This document shows, one piece after another, positions 14,501-29,500 of a stretch of 64,000 nt of DNA. The stretch is from Haliclona indistincta (Eukaryota; Porifera; Demospongiae; Haplosclerida; Chalinidae): the NCBI GenBank assembly GCA_964017065.1, contig OZ024788.1:7845202-7909201 (forward strand). The letters are read 5' to 3'. The position numbers were made by a program, and so were the translations under genes. How positions within the stretch are numbered: position 1 is the first letter of the stretch; each line of letters begins with the position of its first letter. Below the pieces are notes generated by a model. It did not search any database. It had not been told where the DNA came from and saw only the letters and a list, made by a program, of their open reading frames with translations.

Positions 14501-17500
14501 AGTGAATGCCGTTGTTGCGATGGTATTTGATGCTGCTTGAGAAACAGGTGAGACTGTTTCAATAGAAACAGAAATGGTAGGTGATCCTTGTGGACGAACT
14601 ATTGTTGACAACTGTATACGAGATGTTATTGATGGAGAGATTGGTAATGGTTCCACTGATGTCACTGTCTGTATTGTATGTGTTGGATTGATCGTTGCTG
14701 GCAGTGTTGTTGTAGTCATCGGTATCACATTAATTGTACTGGATAGCTTTCTCAAACCCAAACATGCCTCACCATTTTGCCTTCTGTTTATGACTGAGAG
14801 AAAAGACTACATAAATATTTTTGTATATAAATATTGTGGATTGACTTACCAAAATCATTTCTACAGCAGCCTAGTAGAATACCTCCACATTCTGAATCAT
14901 CAGATGCTTCTTTACATCTTGTGATTCCTTGAGGAGTCAGTAGATTGCCGAATTGGCAACATCGACAGCATTCAATGTAGTTGGTTCGACAAACTCCCAC
15001 CGGTAACCTACTACCATCACAACTTCCAGTAGATATCAAATCTTGTATGGCAGCAGCACAACATTCTCCTCCTAATAAACACACTTTTTAAACAAGCAAC
15101 ATCGTTTAAATAAACTAATCTTACCTAATGCAGGGAACATCACATTAGTAGTGCTGGTTGATATACAATCATCTGGTAATAGCGTAGGTGTGACTGTCAA
15201 ACTTGGAACCAAAGGTGAAATAGTGTCAATTGGAGCAGTAACAGTTGATGTGATGTCTCCAGGTTGTGGGACAGTAGCTGATACATCTGGACGAATAGGC
15301 GAGACAGTACCAATAGGACTAGAAACAGTAGCTGTAATGTCTCCAGGTTGTGTGACTGCTATTGTTAATATAACTGAAGGAATAGGTGAAACAGTGCCAA
15401 TAGGAGCAGAAACTGTTGCTGTGATGTCTCCAAGTTGTGTGACGGTATCTATTGTCACAGGAGAAACAGAAGAAACAGTTTCAATCGGAGCGGACACAGT
15501 TGCTGTTATGTCAGTCACTTGCGTTACAGTAGCTGTAGCGATAGAAACAACAGGTGAAATTGTATCAACAGGTACTGATAAAGTTCTTGTAAAGTCCTCC
15601 GGTCCTGTAACAAGAGAGAACGTTGCTGATGCTGTTTGAGAAATAGGTGAGGGTGTTTGAGACACAGAATCCGCCGGTCTACTAAGTGGTATTGCAGTAG
15701 CAGAAGCATCTTGAGAAAATGAAAGGACAGTTTGAATTGGAGGAATTATGGTTGCTGTAACGTCCCTAAGTGTATCAGTAAGCGAGACGGTAGCTGATCT
15801 TAAAGGAGAGACAGGTGACGACATATCTTCAATTGGAGTTGACACAGTCGCTGTGAAGTTTATAGGTTGTGTGATGGTAGCTGTTGCCACTGGAGAAGAT
15901 GGTGAAACCGTTTGAATCAGAGCAGAAACTGTTGCTGAGACTTGTCCTGGTTGTGTGATGGTAGCTGTTATTACTGGAGAAATAGGTGAAACAGTGTCAA
16001 TCGGAGCAGAAACAGTTGCTGTGATGTTTCCAGGTTGTGTGAGGGTAGCTGTTACTACAGGTGAAACAGTGTCAATTGGAGTAGAAACTGTTGCTGTGAT
16101 TTCTCCAGGTTGTGTGATGGTAGCTGTTACTACAGGTGAAACAGTGTCAATTGGAGCAGAAACTGTTGCTGTGATGTCTCCAGGTTGTGTGAGGGTAGCT
16201 GTTACTACTGGTGAAACAGTGTCAATTGGAGCAGAAACTGTTGCATTGATTTCTCCAGGTTGTGTGAGGGTAGCTGTTATTACAGGAGGAATAGGTGAAA
16301 CAGTGTCAGTTGGAGCAGAAACTGTTGCTGTGATTTCTCCACGTTGTGTGATGGTAGCTGTTATTACAGGAGGAATAGGTGAAACAGTGTCAATAGGAGC
16401 AGAAACCGTTGCTGTCATGTCTCCAGGTTGTGTGATGGTAGCTGCTACTACAGGTGAAACAGTGTCAATCGGAGCAGAAACTGTTGCTGAGATTTCTCCA
16501 GGTTGTGTGACGGTAGCTGTTACTACAGGTGAGACAGTGTCAATTGGAGCAGAAACTGTTGCTGTGATATCTGCAGATTGTGTGACTGCTGTTGTTACTA
16601 CAGGAGGAATAGGTGAAACAGTGTCAATAGGAGCAGAAACCGTTGCTGTCATGTCTCCAGGTTGTGTGACGGTAGCTGCTACTACAGGTGAAACAGTGTC
16701 AATCGGAGCAGAAACTGTTGCTGTGATTTCTCCAGGTTGTGTGACGGTAGCTGTTACTACTGGTGAAACAGTGTCAATTGGAGCAGAAACTGTTGCTGTG
16801 AGTTCTCCAGGTTGTGAGACTGCTGTTGTTACTACTGGAGGAATAGGTGAAACAGTGTCAATAGGAGCAGAAACTGATGCTGTGATTTCTCCAGATTCTG
16901 TGATGGAAGCTGTTATTACTGGAAGAATAGGTGAAACAGTGTCAATAGGAGCAGAAACTGATGCTGTGATTTCTCCAGATTCTGTGATGGAAGCTGTTAT
17001 TACTGGAAGAATAGGTGAAATAGTGTCAATTGGAGCAGAAACTGTTGCTGTGATATCTAAAGGTTGTGTGATGGTAGCTGTTGTCACAGGTGAAACAGTT
17101 TCAATCGGAGCGGACACAGTTGCTGTGATGTCAGTCACTTGCGTTACAGTAGCTGTAGCGATAGAAACAACAGGTGAAATTGTATCAACAGGTACTGATA
17201 AAGTTCTTGTAATGTCCTCTGGTCCAGTAACAAGAGAGAACGTTGCTGATGCTGTTTGAGAAATAGGTGAGGGTGTTTGAGAAACAGAATCCGCCGGTCT
17301 ACTAAGTGGTATTGCAGTAGCAGAAGCATCTTGAGAAAATGAAAGGACAGTTTGAATTGGAGGAATTATGGTTGCTGTAACGTCCCTAAGTGTATCAGTA
17401 AGCGAGACGATAGCTGATCTTAAAGGAGAAACAGGTGACGAAATAGCTTCAATTGGAGTTGACACAGTCGCTGTGAAGTTTACTGGTTGTGTGATGGTAG

Positions 17501-20500
17501 CTGTTGCCACTGGAGAAGATGGTGAAACCGTTTGAATCAGAGCAGAAACTGTTGCTGAGACTTGTCCTGGTTGTGTGATGGTAGCTGTTATTACTGGAGA
17601 AACAGGTGAAACAGTGTCAATCGGAGCAGAAACTGTTGCTGTGATGTCTCCAGGTTGTGTGAGGGTAGCTGTTACTACAGGTGAAACAGTGTCAATTGGA
17701 GCAGAAACTGTTGCTGTGATTTCTCCAGGTTGTGTGATGGTAGCTGTTACTACTGGTGAAACAGTGTCAATTGGAGCAGAAACTGTTGCTGTGATGTCTC
17801 CAGGTTGTGTGAGGGTAGCTGTTACTACTGGTGAAACAGTGTCAATTGGAGCAGAAACAGTTGCATTGATTTCTCCAGGTTGTGTGAGGGTAGCTGTTAT
17901 TACAGGAGGAATAGGTGAAACAGTGTCAGTTGGAGCAGAAACTGTTGCTGTGATTTCTCCAAGTTGTGTGATGGTAGCTGTTATTACAGGAGGAATAGGT
18001 GAAACAGTGTCAATAGGAGCAGAAACCGTTGCTGTCATGTCTCCAGGTTGTGTGATGGTAGCTGCTACTACAGGTGAAACAGTGTCAATTGGAGCAGAAA
18101 CTGTTGCTGTGATGTCTCCAGGTTGTGTGATGGCAGCTGTTACTACAGGTGAAACAGTGTCAATTGGAGCAGAAACTGTTGCTGTGATGTCTCCAGGTTG
18201 TGTGACGGTAGCTGTTACTACAGGTGAAACAGTGTCAATTGGAGCAGAAACTGTTGCTGTGATGTCTCCAGGTTGTGTGATGGCAGCTGTTACTACAGGT
18301 GAAACAGTGTCAATTGGAGCAGAAACTGTTGCTGTGATTTCTCCAGGTTGTGAGACTGCTGTTGTTACTACTGGAGGAATAGGTGAAACAGTGTCAATAG
18401 GAGCAGAAACTGTTGCTTTGATTTCTCCAGATTCTGTGATGGTAGCTGTTATTACTGGAGGAATAGGTGAAACAGTGTCAATAGGAGCTGAAACTGTTGC
18501 TGTGATGTCTCCAGGTTGTGTGACGGTAGCTGTTACTACAGGTGAAACAGTGTCAATTGGAGCAGAAACTGTTGCCGTGATGTCTCCTGGTTGTGTGACG
18601 GTAGCTGTTACTACAGGTGAAACAGTGTCAATTGGAGCAGAAACTGTTTCTGTGATGACTCCAGGTTGTGTGACAGTAGCAGTTACTACAGGAGAAACAG
18701 TATCAATTGGAGCAGAAACTGTTGCAGTGATGTCTCCAGGTTGTGTGACGGTAGCAGTTACTACAGGAGAAACAGTGTCAATTGGAGCAGAAACTGTTGC
18801 CGTGATGTCTCCTGGTTGTGTGACGGTAGCTGTTACTACAGGTGAAACAGTGTCAATTGGAGCAGAAACTGTTGCTGTGATATCTGCAGGTTGTGTGACT
18901 ACTGTTGTTACTACGGGAGGAATAGGTGAAACAGTGTCAATCGGAGCAGAAACTGTTGCTGTGATGTCTCCAGGTTGTGTGACGGTAGCAGTTACTACAG
19001 GAGAAACAGTGTCAATTGGAGCAGAAACTGTTGCCGTGATGTCTCCTGGTTGTGTGACAGTAGCTGTTACTACAGGTGAAACAGTGTCAATTGGAGCAGA
19101 AACTGTTGCTGTGATATCTGCAGGTTGTGTGACTGATGTTGTTACTACTGGAGGAATAGGTGAAACAGTGTCAATCGGAGCAGAAACTGTTGCTGTGATG
19201 TCTCCAGGTTGTGTGACGGTAGCAGTTACTACAGGAGAAACAGTGTCAATTGGAGCAGAAGCTGTTGCTGTGATGTCTCCAGGTTGTGTGACGGTAGCAG
19301 TTACTACAGGAGAAACAGTGTCAATTGAAGCTGAAACTGTTGCCGTGATGTCTCCTGGTTGTGTGACGGTAGCTGTTACTACAGCTGAAACAGTGTCAAT
19401 TGGAGCAGAAACTGTTGCCGTGATGTCTCCTGGTTGTGTGATGGTAGCTGTTACTACAGGTGAAACATTATCAATTGGAGCAGAAACCGTTGCCGTGATG
19501 TCTCCTGGTTGTGTGACGGTAGCTGTTACTACAGGTGAAACAGTGTCAATTGGAGCAGAAACTGTTGCTGTGATATCTGCAGGTTGTGTGACTGCTGTTG
19601 TTACTACTGGAGGAATAGGTGAAACAGTGTCAATTGGAGCAGAAACTGTTGCTGTGATGTCTCCAGGTTGTGTGACGGTAGCAGTTACTACAGGAGAAAC
19701 ATTATCAATTGGAGCAGAAACTGTTGCCGTGATGTCTCCTGGTTGTGTGACAGTAGCTGTTACTACAGGTGAAACAGTGTCAATTGGAGCAGAAGCTGTT
19801 GCTGTGATATCTGCAGGTTGTGTGACTGATGTTGTTACTACTGGAGGAATAGGTGAAACAGTGTCAATCGGAGCAGAAACTGTTGCTGTGATGTCTCCAG
19901 GTTGTGTGACGGTAGCAGTTACTACAGGAGAAACAGTGTCAATTGGAGCTGAAACTGTTGCCGTGATGTCTCCTGGTTGTGTGGCGGTAGCTGTTACTAC
20001 AGGTGAAACAGTGTCAATTGGAGCAGAAACTGTTGCCGTGATGTCTCCTGGTTGTGTGACGGTAGCTGTTACTACAGGTGAAACAGTGTCAATTGGAGCA
20101 GAAACTGTTGCAGTGATGTCTCCAGGTTGTGTGACGGTAGCAGTTACTACAGGAGAAACAGTGTCAATAGGACGAGAAACTGTTGCTGTGATGTCTCCTG
20201 GTTGTGAGACGGTAGCTGTTACTACAGGTGAAACAGTTTCAATCGGAGCCGACACAGTTGCTGTGATGTCAGTCACTAGCGTTACAGTAGCTGAAGCTAT
20301 AGAAACAACAGGTGAAATTGTATCAACAGGTACTGATAAAGTTCTTGTAATGTCCTCTGGTCCAGTAACAAGAGAGAACGTTGCTGATGCTGTTTGAGAA
20401 ATAGGTGAGAGTGTTTGAGATACAGAATCTACTGGTCTACTAAGTGGTATTGCAGTAGCTGAAGCATCTTGAGAAAATGAAAGGACAGTTTGAATTGGAG

Positions 20501-23500
20501 GAATTATGGTTGCTGTAACGTCCCTAAGTGTATCAGTAAGCGAGACGGTAGCTGATCTTAAAGGAGAAACAGGTGACGAAATAGCTTCAATTGGAGTTGA
20601 CACAGTCGCTGTGAAGTCTACTGGTTGTGTGATGGTAGCTGTTGCCACTGGAGGAGATGGTGAAACAGTTTGAATCAGAGCAGAAATTGTAGCTGTAATG
20701 TCTGTGACGGTAGCTGTTACTAAAGGTGAAATAGTGTCAATTGGAGCAGAAACTGTTGCTGTGATGTCTCCAGGTTGTGTGACGGCAGCTGTTACTACAG
20801 GTGAAACAGTGTCAATTGGAGCAGAAACTGTTGCTGTGATGTCTCCAGGTTGTGTGACGGTAGCAGTTACTACAGGAGAAACAGTGTCAATTGGAGCAGA
20901 AACTGTTGCCGTGATGTCTCCAGGTTGTGTGATGGTAGCTGTTACTACAGGTGAAACAGTGTCAATAGGAGCAGAAACTGTTGCTGTGATGTCTCCAGGT
21001 TGTGTGACGGTAGCTGTTACTACAGGTGAAACAGTGTCAATTGGAGCAGAAACTGTTGCTGTGATGTCTCCAGGTTGTGTGAGGGTAGCTGTTACTACTG
21101 GTGAAACAGTGTCAATTGGAGCAGAAACTGTTGCTGTGATGTCTCCAGGTTGTGTGAGGGTAGCTGTTACTACTGGTGAAACAGTGTCAATTGGAGCAGA
21201 AACTGTTGCTGTGATGTCTCCAGGTTGTGTGATGGTAGCTGTTACTACAGGTGAAACAGTGTCAATTGGAGCAGAAACTGTTGCTGTGATGTCTCCAGGT
21301 TGTGTGATGGTAGCTGTTACTACAGGTGAAACAGTGTCAATAGGAGCAGAAACTGTTGCTGTGATGTCTCCAGGTTTTGTGACGGTAGCTGTTATTACTG
21401 GAGGAATAGGTGAAACTGTATCAATCGGGGGAGAAATTGTTGCTGTGATGTCTCCAGGTTGTGTGACTGTAGCTGTTACTACAGGTGAAACAGTGTCAAT
21501 TGGAGCAGAAACTGTTGCTGTGATGTCTCCAGGTTGTGTGGCGGGAGCTGTTACTACAGGTGAAACAGTGTCAATCGGAGCAGAAACTGTTGCTGTGATG
21601 TCTCCAGGTTGTGTGACGGTAGCTGTTACTACAGGTGAAACAGTGTCAATTGGAGCAGAAACTGTTGCTGTGATTTCTCCTGGTTGTGTGATGGTAGCTG
21701 TTATTACTGGAGGAATAGGTGAAACAGTGTCAATTGGAGCGGAAACTGTTGCTGTGATTTCTCCTGGTTGTGTGATGGTAGCTGTTATTACTGGAGGAAT
21801 AGGTGAAACAGTGTCAATAGGAGCAGAAACTGTTGCTGTGATTTCTCCAGGTTGTGTGATGGTAGCTGTTATTACTGGAGGAATAGGTGAAACAGTGCCA
21901 ATCGGAGTAGAAACTGTTGCTGTGATGTCTTCAGGTTGTGTGACGGCTGTGGTTACTACTGGAGGAACAGGTGAAACAGTGCCAATCGGAGCAGAAACTG
22001 TTGCTGTGATGTCTCCAGGTTGTGTGATGGCTGTTGTTACTACTGGAGGAATAGGTGAAACAGTGTCAATTGGAGCAGAAACTGTTGCTGTGATGTCTCC
22101 AGGTTGCGTGACGGTAGCTGTTACAACAGGTGAAACAGTGTCAATTGAAGCAGAAAGTGTTGCCGTGATGTCTCCAGGTTGTGTGACGGCTGTTGTTACT
22201 ACTGGAGGAATAGGTGAAACAGTGTCAATCGGAGCAGAAACTGTTGCTGAGATGTCTCCAGGTTGTGTGACGGCTGTTGTTACTACTGGAGGAATAGGTG
22301 AAACAGTGTTAATCACAGCGGTAACTGTTGCTGTGATGTCTCCAGGGTTTCTGACTACGCTTGTTCGCACAGGAGCAACAGGTGAAACTGTATCAATCAG
22401 AGAAGAAACTGTTGCTGTGATGTCTCCAGGTTGTGTGACGGCTGTTGTTAGTACTGGAGGAATAGGTGAAACAGTGTCAATCGGAGCAGAAACTGTTGCT
22501 GTGATTTGTCCAGGTTGTGTGACGGTAGCTATTACTACAGGTGAGACTGTGCCAATTGGTGAAGAAACTGTTGCTGTGATGTCTCCAGGTTGTGTGACGG
22601 TAGCTGTTACTACAGGTGGAACAGTGTCAATTGGAGCGGAAACTGTTGCTGTGATTTCTCCAGGTTGAGTAACTGCTGTTGTTACTACTTGAGGAATAGG
22701 AGAGACAGTGCCAATCGGAGCAGAAACTGTTGCTGTGATGTCTCCAGGTTGTGTGACGGTAGCTGTTACTACAGGTGAAACAGTGCCAATTGGACCAGAA
22801 ACTGTTGCTGTGATGTCTCCAGGTTGTGTGACGGTAGCTGTTACTACAGGTGAAACAGTGTCAATCGGAGCAGAAACTGTTGCTGTGATGTCTCCAGGTT
22901 GTGTGACGGTAGCTGTTACTACAGGAGAAACAGTGTCAATTGGAGCAGAAACTGTTGCTGTGATGTCTCCTGGTTGTGTGACGGTAGCTGTTACTACAGG
23001 AGAAACAGTGTCAATTGGAGCAGAAACTGTTGCTGTGATGTCTCCTGGTTGTGTGACGGTAGCTGTTACTACAGGTGAAACAGTGTCAATTGGAGCAGAA
23101 ACTGTTGCTGTGATGTCTCCTGGTTGTGTGACGGTAGCTGTTACTACTGGAGGAATAGGTGAAACAGTGTCAATCGGAGTAGAAACTGTTGCTGTGATGT
23201 CTCCAGGTTGTGTGACGGTAGCTGTTCCTTCCTGACGAATGGGTGAAACAGTATCAAGAGGAGTGAATGCCGTTGTTGCGATGGTATTTGATGCTGCTTG
23301 AGAAACAGGTGAGACTGTTTCAATAGAAACAGAAATGGTAGGTGATCCTTGTGGACGAACTATTGTTGACAACTGTATACGAGATGTTATTGATGGAGAG
23401 ATTGGTAATGGTTCCACTGATGTCACTGTCTGTATTGTATGTGTTGGATTGATCGTTGCTGGCAGTGTTGTTGTAGTCATTGGTATCACATTAATTGTAC

Positions 23501-26500
23501 TGGATAGCTTTCTCAAACCCAAACATGCCTCACCATTTTGCCTTCTGTTTATGACTGAGAGAAAAGACTACATAAATATTTTTGTATATAAATATTGTGG
23601 ATTGACTTACCAAAATCATTTCTACAGCAGCCTAGTAGAATACCTCCACATTCTGAATCATCAGATGCTTCTTTACATCTTGTGATTCCTTGAGGAGTCA
23701 GTAGATTGCCGAATTGGCAACATCGACAGCATTCAATGTAGTTGGTTCGACAAACTCCCACCGGTAACCTACTACCATCACAACTTCCAGTAGATATCAA
23801 ATCTTGTATGGCAGCAGCACAACATTCTTCTCCTAATAAACACACTTTTTTAAACAAGGAATAAATTTATAAACTAAACTTACCTAATGCAGGGAACATC
23901 ACATTAGTAGTGCTGGTTGATATACAATCATCTGGTAATAGCGTAGGTATGACTGTCAAACTTGGAACCAAAGGTGAAATAGTGTCAATTGGAGCAGTAA
24001 CAGTTGATGTGATGTCTCCAGGTTGTGGGACAGTAGCTGATACATCTGGACGAATAGGCGAGACAGTACCAATAGGACTAGAAACAGTAGGTGTAGTGTC
24101 TCCAGGTTGTGTGACTGCTGTTGTTAATATAACTGAAGGAATAGGTGAAACAGTGCCAATAGGAGCAGATACAGTTGCGGTAATGTCTCCAGGTTGTGTG
24201 ATGGTAGCTGTTAATACAGGTGAAACAGAAGAAACAGTTTCAATCGGAGCGGACACAGTTGCTGTGATGTCAGTCACTTGCGTTACAGTAGCTGAAGCTA
24301 TAGAAACAACAGGTGAAATTGTATCAACAGGTACTGATATAGTTCTTGTAAAGTCCTCTGGTCCAGGAACAAGAGAGAAAGTTGCTGACGCTGTTTGAGA
24401 AACAGGTGAGAGTGTTTGAGAAACAGAATCTACTGGTCGACTAAGTGGTATGGCAGTAGCTAAAGCATCTTGAGAAAATGAAATGACAGTTTGAATTGGA
24501 GGAATTATGGTTGCTGTAACGTCCCTAAGTGTATCAGTAAGCGAGACGGTAGCTGATGTTAAAAGAGAAACAGAAGATGAAATAGCTTCAATTGGAGTTG
24601 ACACAGTTGCTGTAAAGTCTATTGGTTGTGCGACGGTAGCTGTTGCCACTGGAGAAGATGGTGAAACAGTTTGAATCAGAGCAGATACTGTTGCTGTGAT
24701 GTCCACAGGTTGTGTGACTGCTGTTGTTAGTACTGGAGGAATAGGTGAAACAGTGTCAATCGGAGCAGAAATTGTCGCTGTGAAGTCTCCAGGTTGTGTG
24801 ACTGCTGTTGTTAGTACTGGAAGAATAGGTGAAACAGTGTCAATCGGAGCGGTAACTGTTGCTGTGATGTCTCCAGGTTGTGTGATGGCTGTTGTTACTA
24901 CAGGAGGAACAGGTGAAACAGTGTCAATCGGAGCAGAAACGGTTGCTGTGATGTCTCCAGGTTGTGTGACGGCTGTTGTTACTACTGGAGGAACAGGTGA
25001 AACAGTGTCAATCGGAGCAGAAACTGTTGCTGTGATGTCTCCAGGTTGTGTGACGGCTGTTGTTACTACTGGAGGAACAGGTGAAACAGTGTCAATCGGA
25101 GCAGAAACTGTTGCTGTGATGTCTCCAGGTTGTGTGACGGTAGCTGTTATTACAGGTGAGACTGTGCCAATCGGAGCAGAAACTGTTGCTGTGATGTCTC
25201 CAGGTTGTGTGATGGTAGCTGTTACTACAGGTGAAACAGTGTCAATTGGAGCAGAAAGTGTTGCTGTGATTTGTCCAGGTTGTGTGATGGTAACTGTTAC
25301 TACTGGAGGAATAGGTGAAACAGTGTTAATCGGAGCAGAAACTGTTGCTGTGATATCTGTAGGTTGTGTGACGGCTGTTGTTACTACTGGAGGAACAGGT
25401 GAAACAGTGTCAATCGGAGCAGAAACTGTTGCTGTGATGTCTCCAGGTTGTGTGACGGCTGTTGTTACTACTGGAGGAACAGGTGAAACAGTGTCAGTCG
25501 GAGCAGAAACTGTTGCTGTGATGTCTCCAGGTTGTGTGACGGCTGTTGTTACTACTGGAGGAACAGGTGAAACAGTGTCAATCGGAGCAGAAACTGTTGC
25601 TGTGATGTCTCCAGGTTGTGTGACGGTAGCTGTTATTACAGGTGAGACTGTGCCAATCGGAGCAGAAACTGTTGCTGTGATGTCTCCAGGTTGTGTGATG
25701 GTAGCTGTTACTACAGGTGAAACAGTGTCAATTGGAGCAGAAAGTGTTGCTGTGATTTGTCCAGGTTGTGTGATGGTAACTGTTACTACTGGAGGAATAG
25801 GCGAAACAGTGTCAATCGGAGCAGAAACTGTTGCTGTGATGTCTCCAGGTTGTGTGACAGTAGCTGTTATTACTGGAGGAATAGGTGAAACTGTGTCAAT
25901 CGGTGGAGAAACTGTTGCTGTGATGTCTCCAGGTTGTGAAACGGTAGCGGTTACTACAGGTGAAACAGTGTCAATAGGAGCAGAAACTGTTGCTGTGATG
26001 TCTCCAGGTTGTGTGATAGTAGCTGTTGTCACAGGTGAAACAGTTTCAATCGGAGCGGACACTGATGCTGTGATGTCAGTCACTTGCGTTACAGTAGTTG
26101 AAGCTATAGGAACAACAGGTGAAATTGTATCAACAGGTACTGATAAAGTTCTTGTAAAGTCCTCTGGTCCTGTAACAAGAGAGAACGTTGCTGATGCTGT
26201 TTGAGAAATAGGTGAGGGTGTTTGAGAAACAGAATCCGCCGGTCTACTAAGTGGTATTGCAGTAGCTGAAGCATCTTGAGAAAATGAAAGTACAGTTTGA
26301 ATTGGAGGAATTATGGTTGCTGTAACGTCCCTAAGTGTATCAGTAAGCGAGACGGTAGCTGATCTTAAAGGAGAAACAGGTGACGAAATAGCTTCAATTG
26401 GAGTTGACACAGTCGCTGTGAAGTTTACTGGTTGTGTGATGGTAGCTGTTGCCACTGGAGAAGATGGTGAAACCGTTTGAATCAGAGCAGAAACTGTTGC

Positions 26501-29500
26501 TGTGACTTGTCCTGGTTGTGTGATGGTAGCTGTTATTACTGGAGGAATAGGTGAAACAGTGTCAATCGGAGCAGAAACTGTTGCTGTGATGTCTCCAGGT
26601 TGTGTGAGGGTAGCTGATACTACTGGTGGAACAGTGTCAATTGGAGCGGAAACTGTTGCTGTGATTTCTCCTGGTTGTGTGATGGTAGCTGTTATTACTG
26701 GAGGAATAGGTGAAACAGTGTCAATTGGAGCAGAAACTGTTGCTGTGATTTCTCCAGGTTGTGAGACTGCTGTTGTTACTACTGGAGGAATAGGTGAAAC
26801 AGTGTCAATAGGAGCAGAAACTGTCGCTGTGATTTCTCCAGGTTGTGTGATGGTAGCTGTTATTACTGGAGGAATAGGTGAAACAGTGCCAATCGGAGTA
26901 GAAACTGTTGCTGTGATGTCTTTAGGTTGTGTGACGGCTGTGGTTACTACTGGAGGAACAGGTGAAACAGTGCCAATCGGAGCAGAAACTTTTGCTGTGA
27001 TGTCTCCAGGTTGTGTGATGGTAACTGTTACTACTGGAGGAATAGGTGAAACAGTGTTAATCGGAGCAGAAACTGTTGCTGTGATATCTGCAGGTTGTGT
27101 GACTGCTGTTGTTACTACTGGAGGAATAGGTGAAACAGTGTCAATTGGAGCAGAAACTGTTGCTGTGATGTCTCCAGGTTGTGTGACGGCTGTTGTTACT
27201 ACTGGAAGAATAGGTGAAACAGTGTCAATTGGAGCAGAAACTGTTGCTGTGATGTCTCCTGGTTGTGTGACGGTAGCTGTTACTACAGGAGAAACAGTGT
27301 CAATTGGAGCAGAAACTGTTGCTGTGATGTCTCCTGGTTGTGTGACGGTAGCTGTTACTACAGGTGAAACAGTGTCAATTGGAGCAGAAACTGTTGCTGT
27401 GATGTCTCCTGGTTGTGTGACGGTAGCTGTTACTACTGGAGGAATAGGTGAAACAGTGTCAATCGGAGTAGAAACTGTTGCTGTGATGTCTCCAGGTTGT
27501 GTGACGGTAGCTGTTCCTTCCTGACGAATGGGTGAAACAGTATCAAGAGGAGTGAATGCCGTTGTTGCGATGGTATTTGATGCTGCTTGAGAAACAGGTG
27601 AGACTGTTTCAATAGAAACAGAAATGGTAGGTGATCCTTGTGGACGAACTATTGTTGACAACTGTATACGAGATGTTATTGATGGAGAGATTGGTAATGG
27701 TTCCACTGATGTCACTGTCTGTATTGTATGTGTTGGATTGATCGTTGCTGGCAGTGTTGTTGTAGTCATCGGTATCACATTAATTGTACTGGATAGCTTT
27801 CTCAAACCCAAACATGCCTCACCATTTTGCCTTCTGTTTATGACTGAGAGAAAAGACTACATAAATATTTTTGTATATAAATATTGTGGATTGACTTACC
27901 AAAATCATTTCTACAGCAGCCTAGTAGAATACCTCCACATTCTGAATCATCAGATGCTTCTTTACATCTTGTGATTCCTTGAGGAGTCAGTAGATTGCCG
28001 AATTGGCAACATCGACAGCATTCAATGTAGTTGGTTCGACAAACTCCCACCGGTAACCTACTACCATCACAACTTCCAGTAGATATCAAATCTTGTATGG
28101 CAGCAGCACAACATTCTTCTCCTAATAAACACACTTTTTTAAACAAGGAATAAATTTATAAACTAAACTTACCTAATGCAGGGAACATCACATTAGTAGT
28201 GCTGGTTGATATACAATCATCTGGTAATAGCGTAGGTATGACTGTCAAACTTGGAACCAAAGGTGAAATAGTGTCAATTGGAGCAGTAACAGTTGATGTG
28301 ATGTCTCCAGGTTGTGGGACAGTAGCTGATACATCTGGACGAATAGGCGAGACAGTACCAATAGGACTAGAAACAGTAGGTGTAGTGTCTCCAGGTTGTG
28401 TGACTGCTGTTGTTAATATAACTGAAGGAATAGGTGAAACAGTGCCAATAGGAGCAGATACAGTTGCGGTAATGTCTCCAGGTTGTGTGATGGTAGCTGT
28501 TAATACAGGTGAAACAGAAGAAACAGTTTCAATCGGAGCGGACACAGTTGCTGTGATGTCAGTCACTTGCGTTACAGTAGCTGAAGCTATAGAAACAACA
28601 GGTGAAATTGTATCAACAGGTACTGATATAGTTCTTGTAAAGTCCTCTGGTCCAGGAACAAGAGAGAAAGTTGCTGACGCTGTTTGAGAAACAGGTGAGA
28701 GTGTTTGAGAAACAGAATCTACTGGTCGACTAAGTGGTATGGCAGTAGCTAAAGCATCTTGAGAAAATGAAATGACAGTTTGAATTGGAGGAATTATGGT
28801 TGCTGTAACGTCCCTAAGTGTATCAGTAAGCGAGACGGTAGCTGATGTTAAAAGAGAAACAGAAGATGAAATAGCTTCAATTGGAGTTGACACAGTTGCT
28901 GTAAAGTCTATTGGTTGTGCGACGGTAGCTGTTGCCACTGGAGAAGATGGTGAAACAGTTTGAATCAGAGCAGATACTGTTGCTGTGATGTCCACAGGTT
29001 GTGTGACTGCTGTTGTTAGTACTGGAGGAATAGGTGAAACAGTGTCAATCGGAGCAGAAACGGTTGCTGTGATGTCTCCAGGTTGTGTGACGGCTGTTGT
29101 TACTACTGGAGGAACAGGTGAAACAGTGTCAATCGGAGCAGAAACTGTTGCTGTGATGTCTCCAGGTTGTGTGACGGCTGTTGTTACTACTGGAGGAACA
29201 GGTGAAACAGTGTCAGTCGGAGCAGAAACTGTTGCTGTGATGTCTCCAGGTTGTGTGACGGCTGTTGTTACTACTGGAGGAACAGGTGAAACAGTGTCAA
29301 TCGGAGCAGAAACTGTTGCTGTGATGTCTCCAGGTTGTGTGACGGTAGCTGTTATTACAGGTGAGACTGTGCCAATCGGAGCAGAAACTGTTGCTGTGAT
29401 GTCTCCAGGTTGTGTGATGGTAGCTGTTACTACAGGTGAAACAGTGTCAATTGGAGCAGAAAGTGTTGCTGTGATTTGTCCAGGTTGTGTGATGGTAACT

